DNA from: Idiomarina seosinensis
Lineage (GTDB): Bacteria > Pseudomonadota > Gammaproteobacteria > Enterobacterales > Alteromonadaceae
Direction of reading: 5' to 3'
Assembly (NCBI RefSeq): GCF_003987275.1
Contig: NZ_PIQF01000001.1
Coordinates: 62,001-126,000, forward strand
DNA: 64,000 bases
The notes beneath the pieces are model-generated. The model saw only the letters and a program-made list of their open reading frames with translations, was not told the DNA's origin and made no database searches. Positions 36,607 through 45,474 of the stretch are shown here, piece by piece. The translations under genes were made by a program, and so were the position numbers. Each line of letters begins with the position of its first letter. Positions within the stretch are counted from its first letter, which is position 1.

Positions 36607-37251
36607 GTGGGACAACTGCTTGGTCGTTTAGCGAATTGGTATCAGCGTCGCCAGCAGCTGCAACAGTCGTGGCTGAAACAGCGCTACGTGGCATTAGATA
36701 TCGAATCGGCGGGACTCGACCCAGCGCGCCATCAAATGTTATCGATTGCCTGGTTGTCGATTAATCCGCCGGTAATGCATACCGGCAGTGCCCAGTACCA
36801 TGTGTTTTCGCACGGGCAACAATTAGAACTTGGCCAAAGTCCGACCATTCACGGGCTAACCCAACAGGATTTCCTGCACAGCTCCGAGCCTAAGCAAACC
36901 TTTGCCATGTTAAGTCGCGCGTTAACTGGCGCGGTTTTGGTTTGCCACCACCAGGGGATGGACTGGCGCTTTTTAAAATACGCTGAAAAACAATACGGTG
37001 TGCCTTTTAAGCCATTGGCAATTGTCGATACGCTGGCATTTGAAAAAAAACGCTTTGATCGACGGCAGCAGATACTCAAGGACAAAGGTCAGTTAACCCT
37101 AAGTGCTTGTCGTAAGCGCTACAACTTGCCGGATTATGAGGCGCACCATGCGCTTACTGATACTTTGTCGTGTGCCGAGCTTTTTCTGGCTCAGGCTTAT
37201 AGTTTGCAAGAGCCTGACTTGACCCTGGCGCAGTTATCAAAGTTAGCTTAA
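36607..37251 (+). CDS. DEDDh-family 3'-5' exonuclease (DNA polymerase III epsilon-like)
   Basis: 214 aa starting with GTG one base after the upstream stop, so it is translationally coupled to the DUF294 gene. Exonuclease motifs are visible: ALDIESAGLD (Exo I, DxE), HHQGMDWRFL (Exo II) and HHALTDTLSCAEL (Exo III, HxxxxD). It is a stand-alone nuclease, not the replicative proofreading subunit, to judge from its partner and its lack of the DnaQ C-terminal part. Its cellular substrate and its reason for pairing with the CBS/DUF294 protein are unknown. Confidence 0.88.
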   Translation: MGQLLGRLANWYQRRQQLQQSWLKQRYVALDIESAGLDPARHQMLSIAWLSINPPVMHTGSAQYHVFSHGQQLELGQSPTIHGLTQQDFLHSSEPKQTFAMLSRALTGAVLVCHHQGMDWRFLKYAEKQYGVPFKPLAIVDTLAFEKKRFDRRQQILKDKGQLTLSACRKRYNLPDYEAHHALTDTLSCAELFLAQAYSLQEPDLTLAQLSKLA

Positions 37252-37327
37252 GGTTTTGCTGACAAGCTGATTTAGAGCTTGTATGCTGAGTTCAAAATAA
37301 CCGTAGCGAACAGGTAGTGGAGTTCCA

Positions 37328-38242
37328 ATGAAAACAACAAAAAATCCCTGGAGTCCGTTCTGGCTTAAAGGCAGTGCTGCAAGCTTTTTAGACGAGAAGT
37401 CTAAGTTACAAAGCTATCAAATGCGTAAGTTTTGGTCTCAGTGCATGCGCGACTATGAAATCAAACAGCCGGTTGTGGATATCGGTAGTGGCAATGGCGT
37501 GTTGGTGCAGTGGCTGACTAAGTATGCTGAAGACAATGACGTTAAGCTGGATGTGCGTGGCATTGATGCCGCCGAGCTTAACTCACCGAATCCAGCGTTA
37601 AAGTTATCGGGTAAGACCCCTTACGAGGACTTTACCTTGGGTGGCAATCGTAAAGTCGGTACCTTTGTGTCTAACTACGGCCTGGAGTATGGCGATCTTG
37701 ATGCCGGGTTACCCAATTTACACCAGCAACTTAAGCGGGGTGGTAGGTTGTTGACGATGTTGCATTCAGATGACTCGGTCATTGTTAAAAACAGCAAAAT
37801 CATGCTGGATTTAATTCCTTCATTAATAAAGCAGCTGAAAAAATCGGTGTACCCGCTGCAGCAAGGTTTGTTGAAAGAGGGGCCGGGTAAGTTATCGCGC
37901 AGCTCGCTGCAAGCTCAAGACGCGTTAAATCGATTTGCACGGAAAAATGAACGTTTCGGTGCATTTCATGCGGCTAACTTTTATCCGGCCACCCAGCACC
38001 TGTTGAAGTTAGCGGCCCAGGGACAACGGCAAGCATCCGAGAAAGTGTTTGACGATTATTTGCACAGCATTGAGTTGCACCGCCACCAACTTAATAGCGT
38101 GCTGCGCGCCACCCAAAATGTCAGCGATACTGAGCAGTTAACAGAAAAGTTGGTGACCGCCGGCTTTAAAAACATCGCTATCACGACCACGGAATTTGCT
38201 GAAACCGGTATAGTGGGTCGCTTTTTAGCCGCAAAGAAATAA
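37328..38242 (+). CDS. Class I SAM-dependent methyltransferase (copy 1)
   Basis: 304 aa. The SAM-binding motif I reads VVDIGSGNGVL, and motif II-like acidic residues lie in VRGIDAAEL. A VSNYGLEY segment occupies the motif IV region, followed by RGGRLLTMLHSDDS. The C-terminal third is helical and may bind the substrate. A divergent relative lies at 41122-42009, with the same W-x4-W start and SNxGxEY motif. Both flank the TonB receptor at 38410. The methylated substrate is unknown. A terminator follows at 38256. Confidence 0.78.
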   Translation: MKTTKNPWSPFWLKGSAASFLDEKSKLQSYQMRKFWSQCMRDYEIKQPVVDIGSGNGVLVQWLTKYAEDNDVKLDVRGIDAAELNSPNPALKLSGKTPYEDFTLGGNRKVGTFVSNYGLEYGDLDAGLPNLHQQLKRGGRLLTMLHSDDSVIVKNSKIMLDLIPSLIKQLKKSVYPLQQGLLKEGPGKLSRSSLQAQDALNRFARKNERFGAFHAANFYPATQHLLKLAAQGQRQASEKVFDDYLHSIELHRHQLNSVLRATQNVSDTEQLTEKLVTAGFKNIAITTTEFAETGIVGRFLAAKK

Positions 38243-38255
38243 TAACACCACCTGC

Positions 38256-38283
38256 AAAAGCCCCGAGAAACAGGGGCTTTTTT
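38256..38283 (+). terminator. Rho-independent terminator after methyltransferase 1
   Basis: AAAAGCCCC and GGGGCTTTT form a 9-bp stem around an 8-base loop and run into further T residues. Confidence 0.9.
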
Positions 38284-38409
38284 ACACTCTGTAAACAATA
38301 TCAACAAAATACCTTCTAAAAGTTTACAAGCTTTTAACTTCCTGATAGATTCTACTTAGCTTCGTTAAAAAGAAGCGGAACAAAAAAATATTCCAGGGAG
38401 TTTTTACTC

Positions 38410-41061
38410 ATGAAAAACATAACATTTCGTAAAAGCTTAACGGCTGCAGCAGTTGCTGCGTCTTTAGGTTTTCCAGCATTGGCTGTTGCACAAGATGCGC
38501 AAGAAGATTCAAGTGCGGAGCAGGTTGAACGCATACAGGTTACTGGCTCACGCATTAAGCGAGTCGATCTTGAAGGCGCTTCACCGGTTCAGGTTATCAC
38601 TGCTGAAGATTTCAATGAACAGGGACGTGTTTCGGTAGCTGACGCTTTGCGCAACGTTACTGCGAACAGCTTTGGTTCATTCATTCCAAGCTCAGGAAGT
38701 TCTGCTCAGTCTCAGTCGACAGTTAGCTTGTTGGGCGCCGGTTCTGATCGCACTCTAATTTTGTTGGATGGCAAGCGTATGGCTGGCTCACCTTCTCTGG
38801 GAGGCGCTTCAGTAAACCTTAGTTCTATTCCAATGGCTGCTATTGAACGTATCGAAATTCTTAAGGATGGCGCTTCTGCAGTTTACGGGTCAGATGCAAT
38901 TGCCGGCGTAATTAACATTATCTTGAAAAAAGATTATGAAGGCGCGTCTTTTAGTGTTCAGGTTGGACGTCCAGAAGCAGATGGAGCTGACACTCGTCAA
39001 CTTTCATTTAGCACCGGCATTACGTCTGATAAAGGTAGTATCACTTTTGTTTATGACCACCAAGAGCGGGGCGCTATCTTTGATAAAGCTCGCGAGTACA
39101 CCGCTCCTTCAATGGAAGACACCAACGGTGACGGCTTGATCTCTATTTATGACGAGACAGTTGGTATCAGCTATTACGGTGCGACACTTGAAAACCCTGA
39201 TGGTGGCCTGGCAGCGTCGGCAATTTGTGGTGACTTAACCGCAAATGTTGATGGATTCGTCGGTGTACTAGACCAAGGTTCGGCACTAGGTGGTGTTGGT
39301 GGTGGTGAAGTCTGTGGCTTCGCTTATGCTGGGGTTTCTGCTAACCAAGCATCAACCAATCGCGACTCGGTTATGACAAGCGCTCAATACGATATCAATG
39401 AAAATCTAGAGTTGTTTGCTCGCGGTATGTTTAGCCGTAACGATTCATTCGGTCGCTATGCTCCGCCTGCAGCACCTTGGGATGGCGTTCCTGCTGATAG
39501 CGAGCACAATAGTTTCGGTGAGCCGGTTGATGGATATTTCCGTTGGCACGAAATTGGTAACCGAGACGGTGAAGTAACAGACTATCAGCAAGATTATATG
39601 GTGGGTCTGCGAGGTTACTTCGGTGAAACCGCAGAGTGGGAAGTATCCTACCACAAAGCACGTCTTGATTATCGCAGTGTAGGTCGTTACTACTTAAGCT
39701 ATGCAGGTCTTTATACTAATGAATATTTTGATATTCCATTAGGCTCTGAAGAAGGCGTAGATAACATGCGTTCGACCATTTACACAGAGAACGTAAACGA
39801 CTTCGAACATATCAGTGCTGGTATTGGTTGGTCATTTGGTGAATTGTCTGGCGGCCTTATTCAACATTACTTCGGTGGTGAATTCTACGACCAAGAATTT
39901 GCATCAAAGTATGACGCTCAGTCCGAAGCGGGTCTGATTGGCGGTTCTGCAGGTAACTCGGCTGTAGGCCAACGTGATACTACAGCGTTCTTCTATGAAG
40001 CTTCGTTGCCGGTAACTGATCAGATTAATGTAAGCGCAGCTTACCGTTGGGATGATTATAGCGACTTTGGTAGCCAAGGTACCCCTAGTGTGAAGGCAGA
40101 ATATCGTCCGAACGAAGACTTGCTAATTCGTGCGTCTTGGTCTGAAGGCTTCCGTGCTCCATCTTTAAGTGAATTGCTTGCTTCTACTTCTTTCAGTGCA
40201 ACATTCGCGACTGACTATGTAGCGTGCCGCGATAATGGTATTGCTGCTGCAGACTGTCCTGAACGTCAGTTTGATAATCTGATCGAGAGCAATAAGAACT
40301 TAGGCCCAGAAGAGTCAACATACATAAACGTCGGTGCGGTTTACTCAGGCATAGATAACCTTTCAATTAAAGTTGATTACTTTGACCTAGAAGTTGACAA
40401 CGTGATTTCTGAAATCACCGTTCAGTCACTGATAAACGCGGAATATGGTGGCGTTTTAGATCAGCTTGAAAGTAATTACCCTGGTGTTCAGTTGAATCGT
40501 GCTCCTGACGGTAGTGTTGAAGGTGATGTTATCACTCGTTCTGAAAATGGATCATTCTTGTCGCGTAAAGGTTTTGACGTTGACGTTGAATACGGAATCG
40601 AAAGCGACTATGGTCTATTTGAAGTAGGTTTGGTGACAACCTATTTAACTGAAACTGGCGAAGATGTGTACTTCGGTGGTCCGACTCAAGATTTTACTAA
40701 CGGGCCAGGAACTCCTGAATGGCGTTCTCAGTTGACATTAAATTACTTCGTTGGTGATTTCTCTATTAACTGGAACACTGATGCAATTGCTTCAACAGCT
40801 GAAGATTCCGTGCTGGATATTGCTGACGGTAACCCAGAAAACTTCCGCTATGCGTTCTCAAACCATAACGGAACTTACATCACTCATAACCTAAACTTGG
40901 TTTATGATGCAGGTAATATTGGTCGCTTTAATATCGGCGCTCGTAACCTGTTCGATAAAGGTGTAATAAAAGATGACGCTGGTTTCTGGGTAGACGATAC
41001 TCTATATAACGCTGGCCATATTGGTCGTGAGTTTTATGCTGGATACAGCATAGATTTTTAA
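38410..41061 (+). CDS. TonB-dependent outer-membrane receptor
   Basis: 883 aa with a signal peptide ending LAVAQD and a CAGGGAG ribosome-binding site. The plug starts VERIQVTGSRIKRVDLEG and contains LLGAGSDRTLILLDGKR and ASAVYGSDAIAGVINIILKK. The barrel ends in an aromatic residue (YSIDF). It is a paralogue of the receptor at 31925-34660, most alike in the signal peptide and plug. It has its own terminator at 41086. It lies between two related methyltransferase genes, which suggests, but does not prove, a shared substrate or pathway. Confidence 0.95.
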   Translation: MKNITFRKSLTAAAVAASLGFPALAVAQDAQEDSSAEQVERIQVTGSRIKRVDLEGASPVQVITAEDFNEQGRVSVADALRNVTANSFGSFIPSSGSSAQSQSTVSLLGAGSDRTLILLDGKRMAGSPSLGGASVNLSSIPMAAIERIEILKDGASAVYGSDAIAGVINIILKKDYEGASFSVQVGRPEADGADTRQLSFSTGITSDKGSITFVYDHQERGAIFDKAREYTAPSMEDTNGDGLISIYDETVGISYYGATLENPDGGLAASAICGDLTANVDGFVGVLDQGSALGGVGGGEVCGFAYAGVSANQASTNRDSVMTSAQYDINENLELFARGMFSRNDSFGRYAPPAAPWDGVPADSEHNSFGEPVDGYFRWHEIGNRDGEVTDYQQDYMVGLRGYFGETAEWEVSYHKARLDYRSVGRYYLSYAGLYTNEYFDIPLGSEEGVDNMRSTIYTENVNDFEHISAGIGWSFGELSGGLIQHYFGGEFYDQEFASKYDAQSEAGLIGGSAGNSAVGQRDTTAFFYEASLPVTDQINVSAAYRWDDYSDFGSQGTPSVKAEYRPNEDLLIRASWSEGFRAPSLSELLASTSFSATFATDYVACRDNGIAAADCPERQFDNLIESNKNLGPEESTYINVGAVYSGIDNLSIKVDYFDLEVDNVISEITVQSLINAEYGGVLDQLESNYPGVQLNRAPDGSVEGDVITRSENGSFLSRKGFDVDVEYGIESDYGLFEVGLVTTYLTETGEDVYFGGPTQDFTNGPGTPEWRSQLTLNYFVGDFSINWNTDAIASTAEDSVLDIADGNPENFRYAFSNHNGTYITHNLNLVYDAGNIGRFNIGARNLFDKGVIKDDAGFWVDDTLYNAGHIGREFYAGYSIDF

Positions 41062-41085
41062 GCTTATAATAAGCCAATCAACTAA

Positions 41086-41111
41086 AAGGGCCCGTCGGGC
41101 CCTTTTTTTTT
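41086..41111 (+). terminator. Rho-independent terminator of the second TonB receptor gene
   Basis: AAGGGCCC-GTC-GGGCCCTT followed by a run of T residues. It ends only 10 bases before the next gene's ATG. Confidence 0.92.
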
Positions 41112-41121
41112 AGGGGGATGT

Positions 41122-42009
41122 ATGAACTACTGGGATAGTTACTGGAAATCAAAGCCGGCATCAAGTTGCCTGGAAGGTTTGGGAGCTGCTCCAAGGTTAG
41201 AAGAATGTTGGCGCGAGAGCGCAAAAATAGTAACCAAGGAAGGCAACGGTCAAACATCTCCGAAACGATTTTTAGATGTAGCATGTGGTAGTGGGGCGGC
41301 ATCGACGAAAATATCCAAAGAATGTGAGTCAGTTAAGATCAAATTTACGGGGATAGATAGAGCGAACGTTGACTTTTCTCTAGAAAACCCAATTCATTCT
41401 GTCTCATTCTACAATGGTGAAAATTTTAATGCTTTCTTTAAACGCTCAGAATCTTTTGACGCAATAATTTCAAATTTCGGCATAGAGTATTTAGAATTAG
41501 AAGAAATACGTACTATTCTGGAGACGAAAACAAGGCCTGGTTCTTTATTTATAGCGAACTGTCATGATCATAACTCTTTAGTATCGTTTACCAGTAAAGA
41601 AGAGATAAAAGCGCTCGATTCATTTTTAAACGACCGCTTATTAAAAAAACTTGAGGTTGCGCTAAGTCAAGGCTTTAGCGTTTCCTTAGCGAAGGATTAC
41701 TTGCTAAGATTAAAACAGCTAAACGATCAGTCTGAAGGGAGGCTTGCAGGAGCAGGAGTAACTGAATGGGTTATTCAACAACTTTCAAAAAGCCAGCAGA
41801 GAGGTGAAAAAACTTGTGAATTAGATATGGTTCACTCAGTTTTTGAAGATTATAAATCAAGGCTGTACTCTCAAATAAACGCATCGTTAAAAACACCAAA
41901 GATATTAAATCTACTCCAAGGCGTTTCGGAAGAGTGCTTAAAAGAAGAATTAGTGAGGGATAGTCAAAATAAAATAGTAAGCAAGTTTTTTATATTTCGG
42001 ATGCTCTAA
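41122..42009 (+). CDS. Class I SAM-dependent methyltransferase (copy 2)
   Basis: 295 aa with GGGG before the ATG. The SAM motif is FLDVACGSGAAS, with GIDRAN as motif II and IISNFGIEYLELEE in the motif IV region. N-terminal WDSYWKSKPAS resembles WSPFWLKGSAAS of the methyltransferase at 37328-38242, so the two are paralogues. This copy is more AT-rich and more diverged in its C-terminal half. It follows the terminator of the TonB receptor closely, so expression by read-through or from a promoter inside the receptor gene is likely. Substrate unknown. Confidence 0.75.
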   Translation: MNYWDSYWKSKPASSCLEGLGAAPRLEECWRESAKIVTKEGNGQTSPKRFLDVACGSGAASTKISKECESVKIKFTGIDRANVDFSLENPIHSVSFYNGENFNAFFKRSESFDAIISNFGIEYLELEEIRTILETKTRPGSLFIANCHDHNSLVSFTSKEEIKALDSFLNDRLLKKLEVALSQGFSVSLAKDYLLRLKQLNDQSEGRLAGAGVTEWVIQQLSKSQQRGEKTCELDMVHSVFEDYKSRLYSQINASLKTPKILNLLQGVSEECLKEELVRDSQNKIVSKFFIFRML

Positions 42010-42117
42010 AATTTTAACTATAGTAGGGTCTGAGGCTTTCGTAAACCTGTAAGAGCCTGGTTTTTTTATGCTAACTTTCATAGCTTAAATGTCGAGGTTT
42101 ATTCAGTGAGGATGAAG

Positions 42118-42585
42118 ATGAAAAAAATTATAGCGATTGCGGCCGTTGCTTTATTTACTGGGTGTACATCACAAAATTATTCGGATGTGAGTGATAGCGA
42201 AGCGGTTATTAATAATCTTAAAGTTTCTGAAGTGGGACTACCTAGAACCGAAGAGCACCAGTTACATGTAAAATTTGATTATACTATCAAGAATTACAAA
42301 GCACTTGATGGCTTATATATATGCTCAGTCTTGTTTGCAACGGGAAAAAGCGAATTGGTGACGCAAATAAAAGAAAACGCTCCTTGCCAAATTGATTCTA
42401 AGAACGGGTCAGTATCAATGAAATGGATTACACCTTTATCGACGAGAGCTGGTTATTCACGTAAAGCATTGAAAAAAATGCAATTGCCACTAAAATACCG
42501 AGTCGCTATTCATCAAAAAAAGACCGAAAGCAAAAACATTGTCATCGGTATGAGTGAACCTCTTTACCTTGCACCCAAACTATAA
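42118..42585 (+). CDS. Small lipoprotein of unknown function
   Basis: 155 aa. ATG 42118 is chosen because GAGGA lies seven bases before it and MKKIIAIAAVALFTGC is a standard lipoprotein signal with lipobox FTGC. Upstream GTG and ATG codons in the same frame would overlap the ribosome-binding site. The mature protein is predicted to be a beta-sandwich of about 140 residues with two cysteines (YICS and PCQI) that may form a disulfide. No family was recognised and no functional partner is evident. Confidence 0.65.
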   Translation: MKKIIAIAAVALFTGCTSQNYSDVSDSEAVINNLKVSEVGLPRTEEHQLHVKFDYTIKNYKALDGLYICSVLFATGKSELVTQIKENAPCQIDSKNGSVSMKWITPLSTRAGYSRKALKKMQLPLKYRVAIHQKKTESKNIVIGMSEPLYLAPKL

Positions 42586-42669
42586 GAATAATGGTTAACG
42601 TCGTATAACTGTAACCCCCTGATACAGCGTGGGTAGAGCCCTTTAACGCAACACCACTAAATTAATTTT

Positions 42670-42715
42670 AAAACCGGCCGATAAGTTTACATCAGGATGT
42701 TATCGGAGTGGTTTT
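42670..42715 (+). promoter_or_regulatory. Hairpin covering the ribosome-binding site of the FlgO-like gene
   Basis: CCGATAA (42678-42684) pairs with TTATCGG (42700-42706), and outside it AAAACC pairs with GGTTTT. The structure ends at the base before ATG 42716. The GGAG likely used for initiation lies at the 3' base of the inner stem. It may be a translational control element or a terminator for upstream transcripts. Confidence 0.5.
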
Positions 42716-43273
42716 ATGTTGCGTGTTGCTATTGCATTAACCGGCGTGTTGTTTAGTTCGGTGCTGCTGGCCTATCAGCCAAATACCTACAAGGGCGTCG
42801 CGGACGATCTGGCCGAACAGTTGGTGCAACAGATAAAAGGCTCTAACAGCGACGATGGCTTTTCACAATTGGGGCTGACACGTTGGGTTATGGCAGACAC
42901 CCTGGAACTGCCGGATCCACATGACTCAGTGACTGATTTAAGTCACCAGCTGAGTGAAAGTCTGTACACCCACCTTAAACAACGTAACTTACGGTTAATT
43001 GACTATCGGGCACAGGACTTTGTCTCGTTATCAGATCATGGCGCCACGCTATTAACTCGGGATGCTGAAAAGCTGAATCACCAGCCACTGCTTGACTGGG
43101 TACTGGTCGGCACCATGGCGCGAGAGGAAGGTGGTGTGATTGTTAATTTGCGTGTTGTAGATCGCACCTCGCAACAGGTTTTGGCTGCGGCTAATCGGTT
43201 TGTACCGAAACACCTTTTCTGGAGTAACCGTCGCACGGAAATGGTCGACGGCAAACTGCAACGTAACTACTAG
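42716..43273 (+). CDS. FlgO-family exported protein (first copy)
   Basis: 185 aa with a Sec signal peptide ending VLLAYQ. The FlgO domain is recognisable from VADDLAEQLVQQI, LSHQLSESLYTHLKQRNLRLIDYRA in two parts, and WVLVGTMAREEGGVIVNLRVVD. FlgO in Vibrio is an outer-membrane protein that supports flagellar stability. The next gene is a lipoprotein of the same family, so this is a tandem pair. flgT and flgP lie about 18 kb downstream in the same window on the other strand. Which copy does the flagellar job cannot be decided here. Confidence 0.8.
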   Translation: MLRVAIALTGVLFSSVLLAYQPNTYKGVADDLAEQLVQQIKGSNSDDGFSQLGLTRWVMADTLELPDPHDSVTDLSHQLSESLYTHLKQRNLRLIDYRAQDFVSLSDHGATLLTRDAEKLNHQPLLDWVLVGTMAREEGGVIVNLRVVDRTSQQVLAAANRFVPKHLFWSNRRTEMVDGKLQRNY

Positions 43274-43283
43274 GGGCTGCTTT

Positions 43284-43865
43284 ATGAAATCACTTTTAAT
43301 TGTGGCATTAACTGCGTTGGTGGCTATTAGCGGTTGCACGGTATTACCCAAGCCGCAGGAGTCGTCAAAACTGGACAAGCAGCGAACCCCTTATGCAAGC
43401 CCAGCCAGTTCGCGTTACGCCGCTGACATCGCCGAGCAATTAGCAGCGCAGGCAACCACTGCCAGTGCTGATATGGTGGTGGGGGTTACTACATTGTCGG
43501 GTGTGACGTCGGATTACAACGAAGGGACACCGTTTGCCCAGACCCTAACTCAGCAGTTGATGACTGAACTGCATCGACAAAACATACCGCTAATGGACTT
43601 TAAAACCACAGATTTTATTCGGGTGACTGATAGCGGCGATTTTGCCCTGACCCGTGATTATTTAGAGATCGATGAGATTCTACCGATTACGCATGTGGTT
43701 GTCGGTACCATGGCGCAGCATCGACAGGGTGTGATGGTCAGCGCGCGGTTGGTCGATATTAATTCAAAGGACGTGGTTAGTGTCGCCCAGACATTTATTC
43801 CAGAGGTAGTCGTTCGTCAACTTCACGAGCAAGGCGACAAAGCAATTATTCGTAAAGCACCTTAG
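43284..43865 (+). CDS. flgO: FlgO-family lipoprotein (second copy)
   Basis: 193 aa with lipobox ISGC (Cys18). ATG 43284 is chosen because the signal begins there and AGGGG precedes it; the longer frame overlaps the previous gene. Family blocks match the preceding gene: AADIAEQLAAQA, QQLMTELHRQNIPLMDFKTTD in two parts, and HVVVGTMAQHRQGVMVSARLVD. It starts 10 bases after the first copy, so they form an operon. Vibrio FlgO is itself a lipoprotein, so this copy is the better candidate for FlgO proper. The symbol is tentative. Confidence 0.75.
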   Translation: MKSLLIVALTALVAISGCTVLPKPQESSKLDKQRTPYASPASSRYAADIAEQLAAQATTASADMVVGVTTLSGVTSDYNEGTPFAQTLTQQLMTELHRQNIPLMDFKTTDFIRVTDSGDFALTRDYLEIDEILPITHVVVGTMAQHRQGVMVSARLVDINSKDVVSVAQTFIPEVVVRQLHEQGDKAIIRKAP

Positions 43866-43924
43866 ATCTCGCTATCTGTTGTTTGCGTACCTATACTGTT
43901 AAAAAAACAAACTATAGGTACGCT

Positions 43925-44632
43925 ATGAAAACTATTCACAATCTTCTTATTGCTTTGGGCTTCTTGTCACTGATATTACTGGCTGTTTCTGGCTTGTTAT
44001 ATCAGGCTGAAATTCTGACGCTCGGTGCGTCGTTTACGTTGTTACGTTGGTCGGCATATCTGGCCGCGGGTATGGTTGTTCTTAATCTTATCTTATACAT
44101 CTTTAAACGTCCCAAAGGTGCGCGAGCTGGGCTAAGTGCTTTGTCAATTATTGCGGCAGCTATCGCTTTTTACCTACCTTACAGCTTTTACCAAACGGCG
44201 CAGTCGGTGCCGCCGATCCACGACATTTCTACGGATTTGATCAATCCTCCTAAATTCGACGCTATAGCACCGTTGCGAGCTGATGCTTCTAATCCGGTTG
44301 AATACCCCGGCGAAGAAACAGCAGAACAGCAACGTGAGGCGTATCCGGATCTGGAAACTTATATCACCGATGAAGATGTCGATGCGGTATTTGCTAAAGC
44401 ACTACAAGCAGCCAATGATATGGGCTGGGAAGTCGTCGCCAGTAATGCCGAAGAAGGTCGTATTGAAGCGACTGACACGACTACCTGGTTCGGTTTTAAG
44501 GACGACGTGGTCATTCGTATTCAGCAAGTCGAGGGCCAGACGCATCTGGATATTCGTAGTAAGTCACGCGTAGGTCGTAGCGATGTCGGCAAAAACGCGG
44601 AACGTATCCGCGAATACCTAGCCAAACTGTAG
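43925..44632 (+). CDS. DUF1499 membrane protein
   Basis: 235 aa. ATG 43925 is chosen because the hydrophobic N-terminus starts there. Three membrane helices occupy residues 1-100, followed by a soluble DUF1499 domain with NPPKFDAIAPLRAD, VEYPGEETAEQQREAYPD, GWEVVASNAEEGRIEATDTT and DVVIRIQ. DUF1499 proteins are widespread in proteobacteria and have no established function. The gene converges with the DUF547 gene, and two small palindromes sit at the junction. Confidence 0.85.
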   Translation: MKTIHNLLIALGFLSLILLAVSGLLYQAEILTLGASFTLLRWSAYLAAGMVVLNLILYIFKRPKGARAGLSALSIIAAAIAFYLPYSFYQTAQSVPPIHDISTDLINPPKFDAIAPLRADASNPVEYPGEETAEQQREAYPDLETYITDEDVDAVFAKALQAANDMGWEVVASNAEEGRIEATDTTTWFGFKDDVVIRIQQVEGQTHLDIRSKSRVGRSDVGKNAERIREYLAKL

Positions 44633-44677
44633 CGTGCATCCTTGACGCACGTTTGTGGCTCGCGTCAAAGACGCGAG
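44633..44677. repeat. Two short GCGTC-family palindromes between convergent genes
   Basis: First CGTGCATC-CTT-GACGCACG with one mismatch (44633-44651), then a perfect CTCGCGTC-AAA-GACGCGAG (44659-44677). The second contains the stop codon of the DUF547 gene, so part of that protein's last residues are encoded by the palindrome. They may act as a two-way terminator. Confidence 0.75.
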
Positions 44678-45459
44678 CTACTGTTTAATGCCCAGTTATA
44701 GTCTGTATAACTAATGGGTAAAGGCTGATTCCGCAGTCGGTCAAGCTCTTTGCTGTTATCAGCCAGGGCTTGGCCGTATTGCTGCATATATTGATGCAGA
44801 CCGTTAAAATCCTCTTTATACCAGTCAAAAATCTTAGACAAATATAAACCGTGCTGATCAATACCATTTTTATCGCGGTCGCTTAAAAATAGCACCATTT
44901 GATTTTCGAGTTGATCGTCCAGCTTTTTAGCCTGAAATGCTGTACTACGGAGTTTAGGACAGCTGATGGCAGCGCAGACGAGTGCGGCATGGATACGCGG
45001 CTCGTCAAAATCGACCCGAATTTTTTCGTGTTCCAGCCAATCCAGCGTTCGCTCTTTATCCAGTAGTTTAAAAAACGATTTTTCCCAGGGCGTGCTGAAA
45101 AAGCCCCCCAGATCACGGATTGAATCCGCCTCGCCGCTGGCAAATTGCTGTTGGTTATCAATAATAAGCTGCAGCGTGAAGGCGTTGTAGGCATTAATTA
45201 AAAAGCTTAGCTGTTGTTGGTCGTTCCAACGGTTGTACTCAGCATTAGTCACCTCAGATAAGCTGTTTAAGTACGAATCTAGAGGGCCGCGTCGTTCGGA
45301 CAAGGCTTGATAATCAACCACCGACTTAAAGTTATTGTCATACACCTCAACGTGTTTTTCTAATACTTCGGTGAATGCCTGATGACTGTGATCGAAAGAC
45401 TGGGCAGCAGATGTTACGGCCCAGATCGCTACTAGAACTCCTGTAATTAACCGCAACAT
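44665..45459 (-). CDS. DUF547 exported protein
   Basis: 264 aa with a signal peptide ending TSAAQS and an AGGAGG ribosome-binding site. The DUF547 domain is shown by VDYQALSERRGPLDSYLNSL in part, QQLSFLINAYNAFTLQLI, LGGFFSTPWEKSFF, DEPRIHAALVCAAISCPKLR and LSKIFDWYKEDF. The conserved cysteine-containing VCAAISCP block is present. Proteins of this family have a transglutaminase-like fold, but their activity is not established. It is the last of three or four minus-strand genes that follow an AraC regulator. Confidence 0.88.
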   Translation of the reverse strand: MLRLITGVLVAIWAVTSAAQSFDHSHQAFTEVLEKHVEVYDNNFKSVVDYQALSERRGPLDSYLNSLSEVTNAEYNRWNDQQQLSFLINAYNAFTLQLIIDNQQQFASGEADSIRDLGGFFSTPWEKSFFKLLDKERTLDWLEHEKIRVDFDEPRIHAALVCAAISCPKLRSTAFQAKKLDDQLENQMVLFLSDRDKNGIDQHGLYLSKIFDWYKEDFNGLHQYMQQYGQALADNSKELDRLRNQPLPISYTDYNWALNSSSRL

Positions 45460-45474
45460 ACTGCCTCCTGGTAA

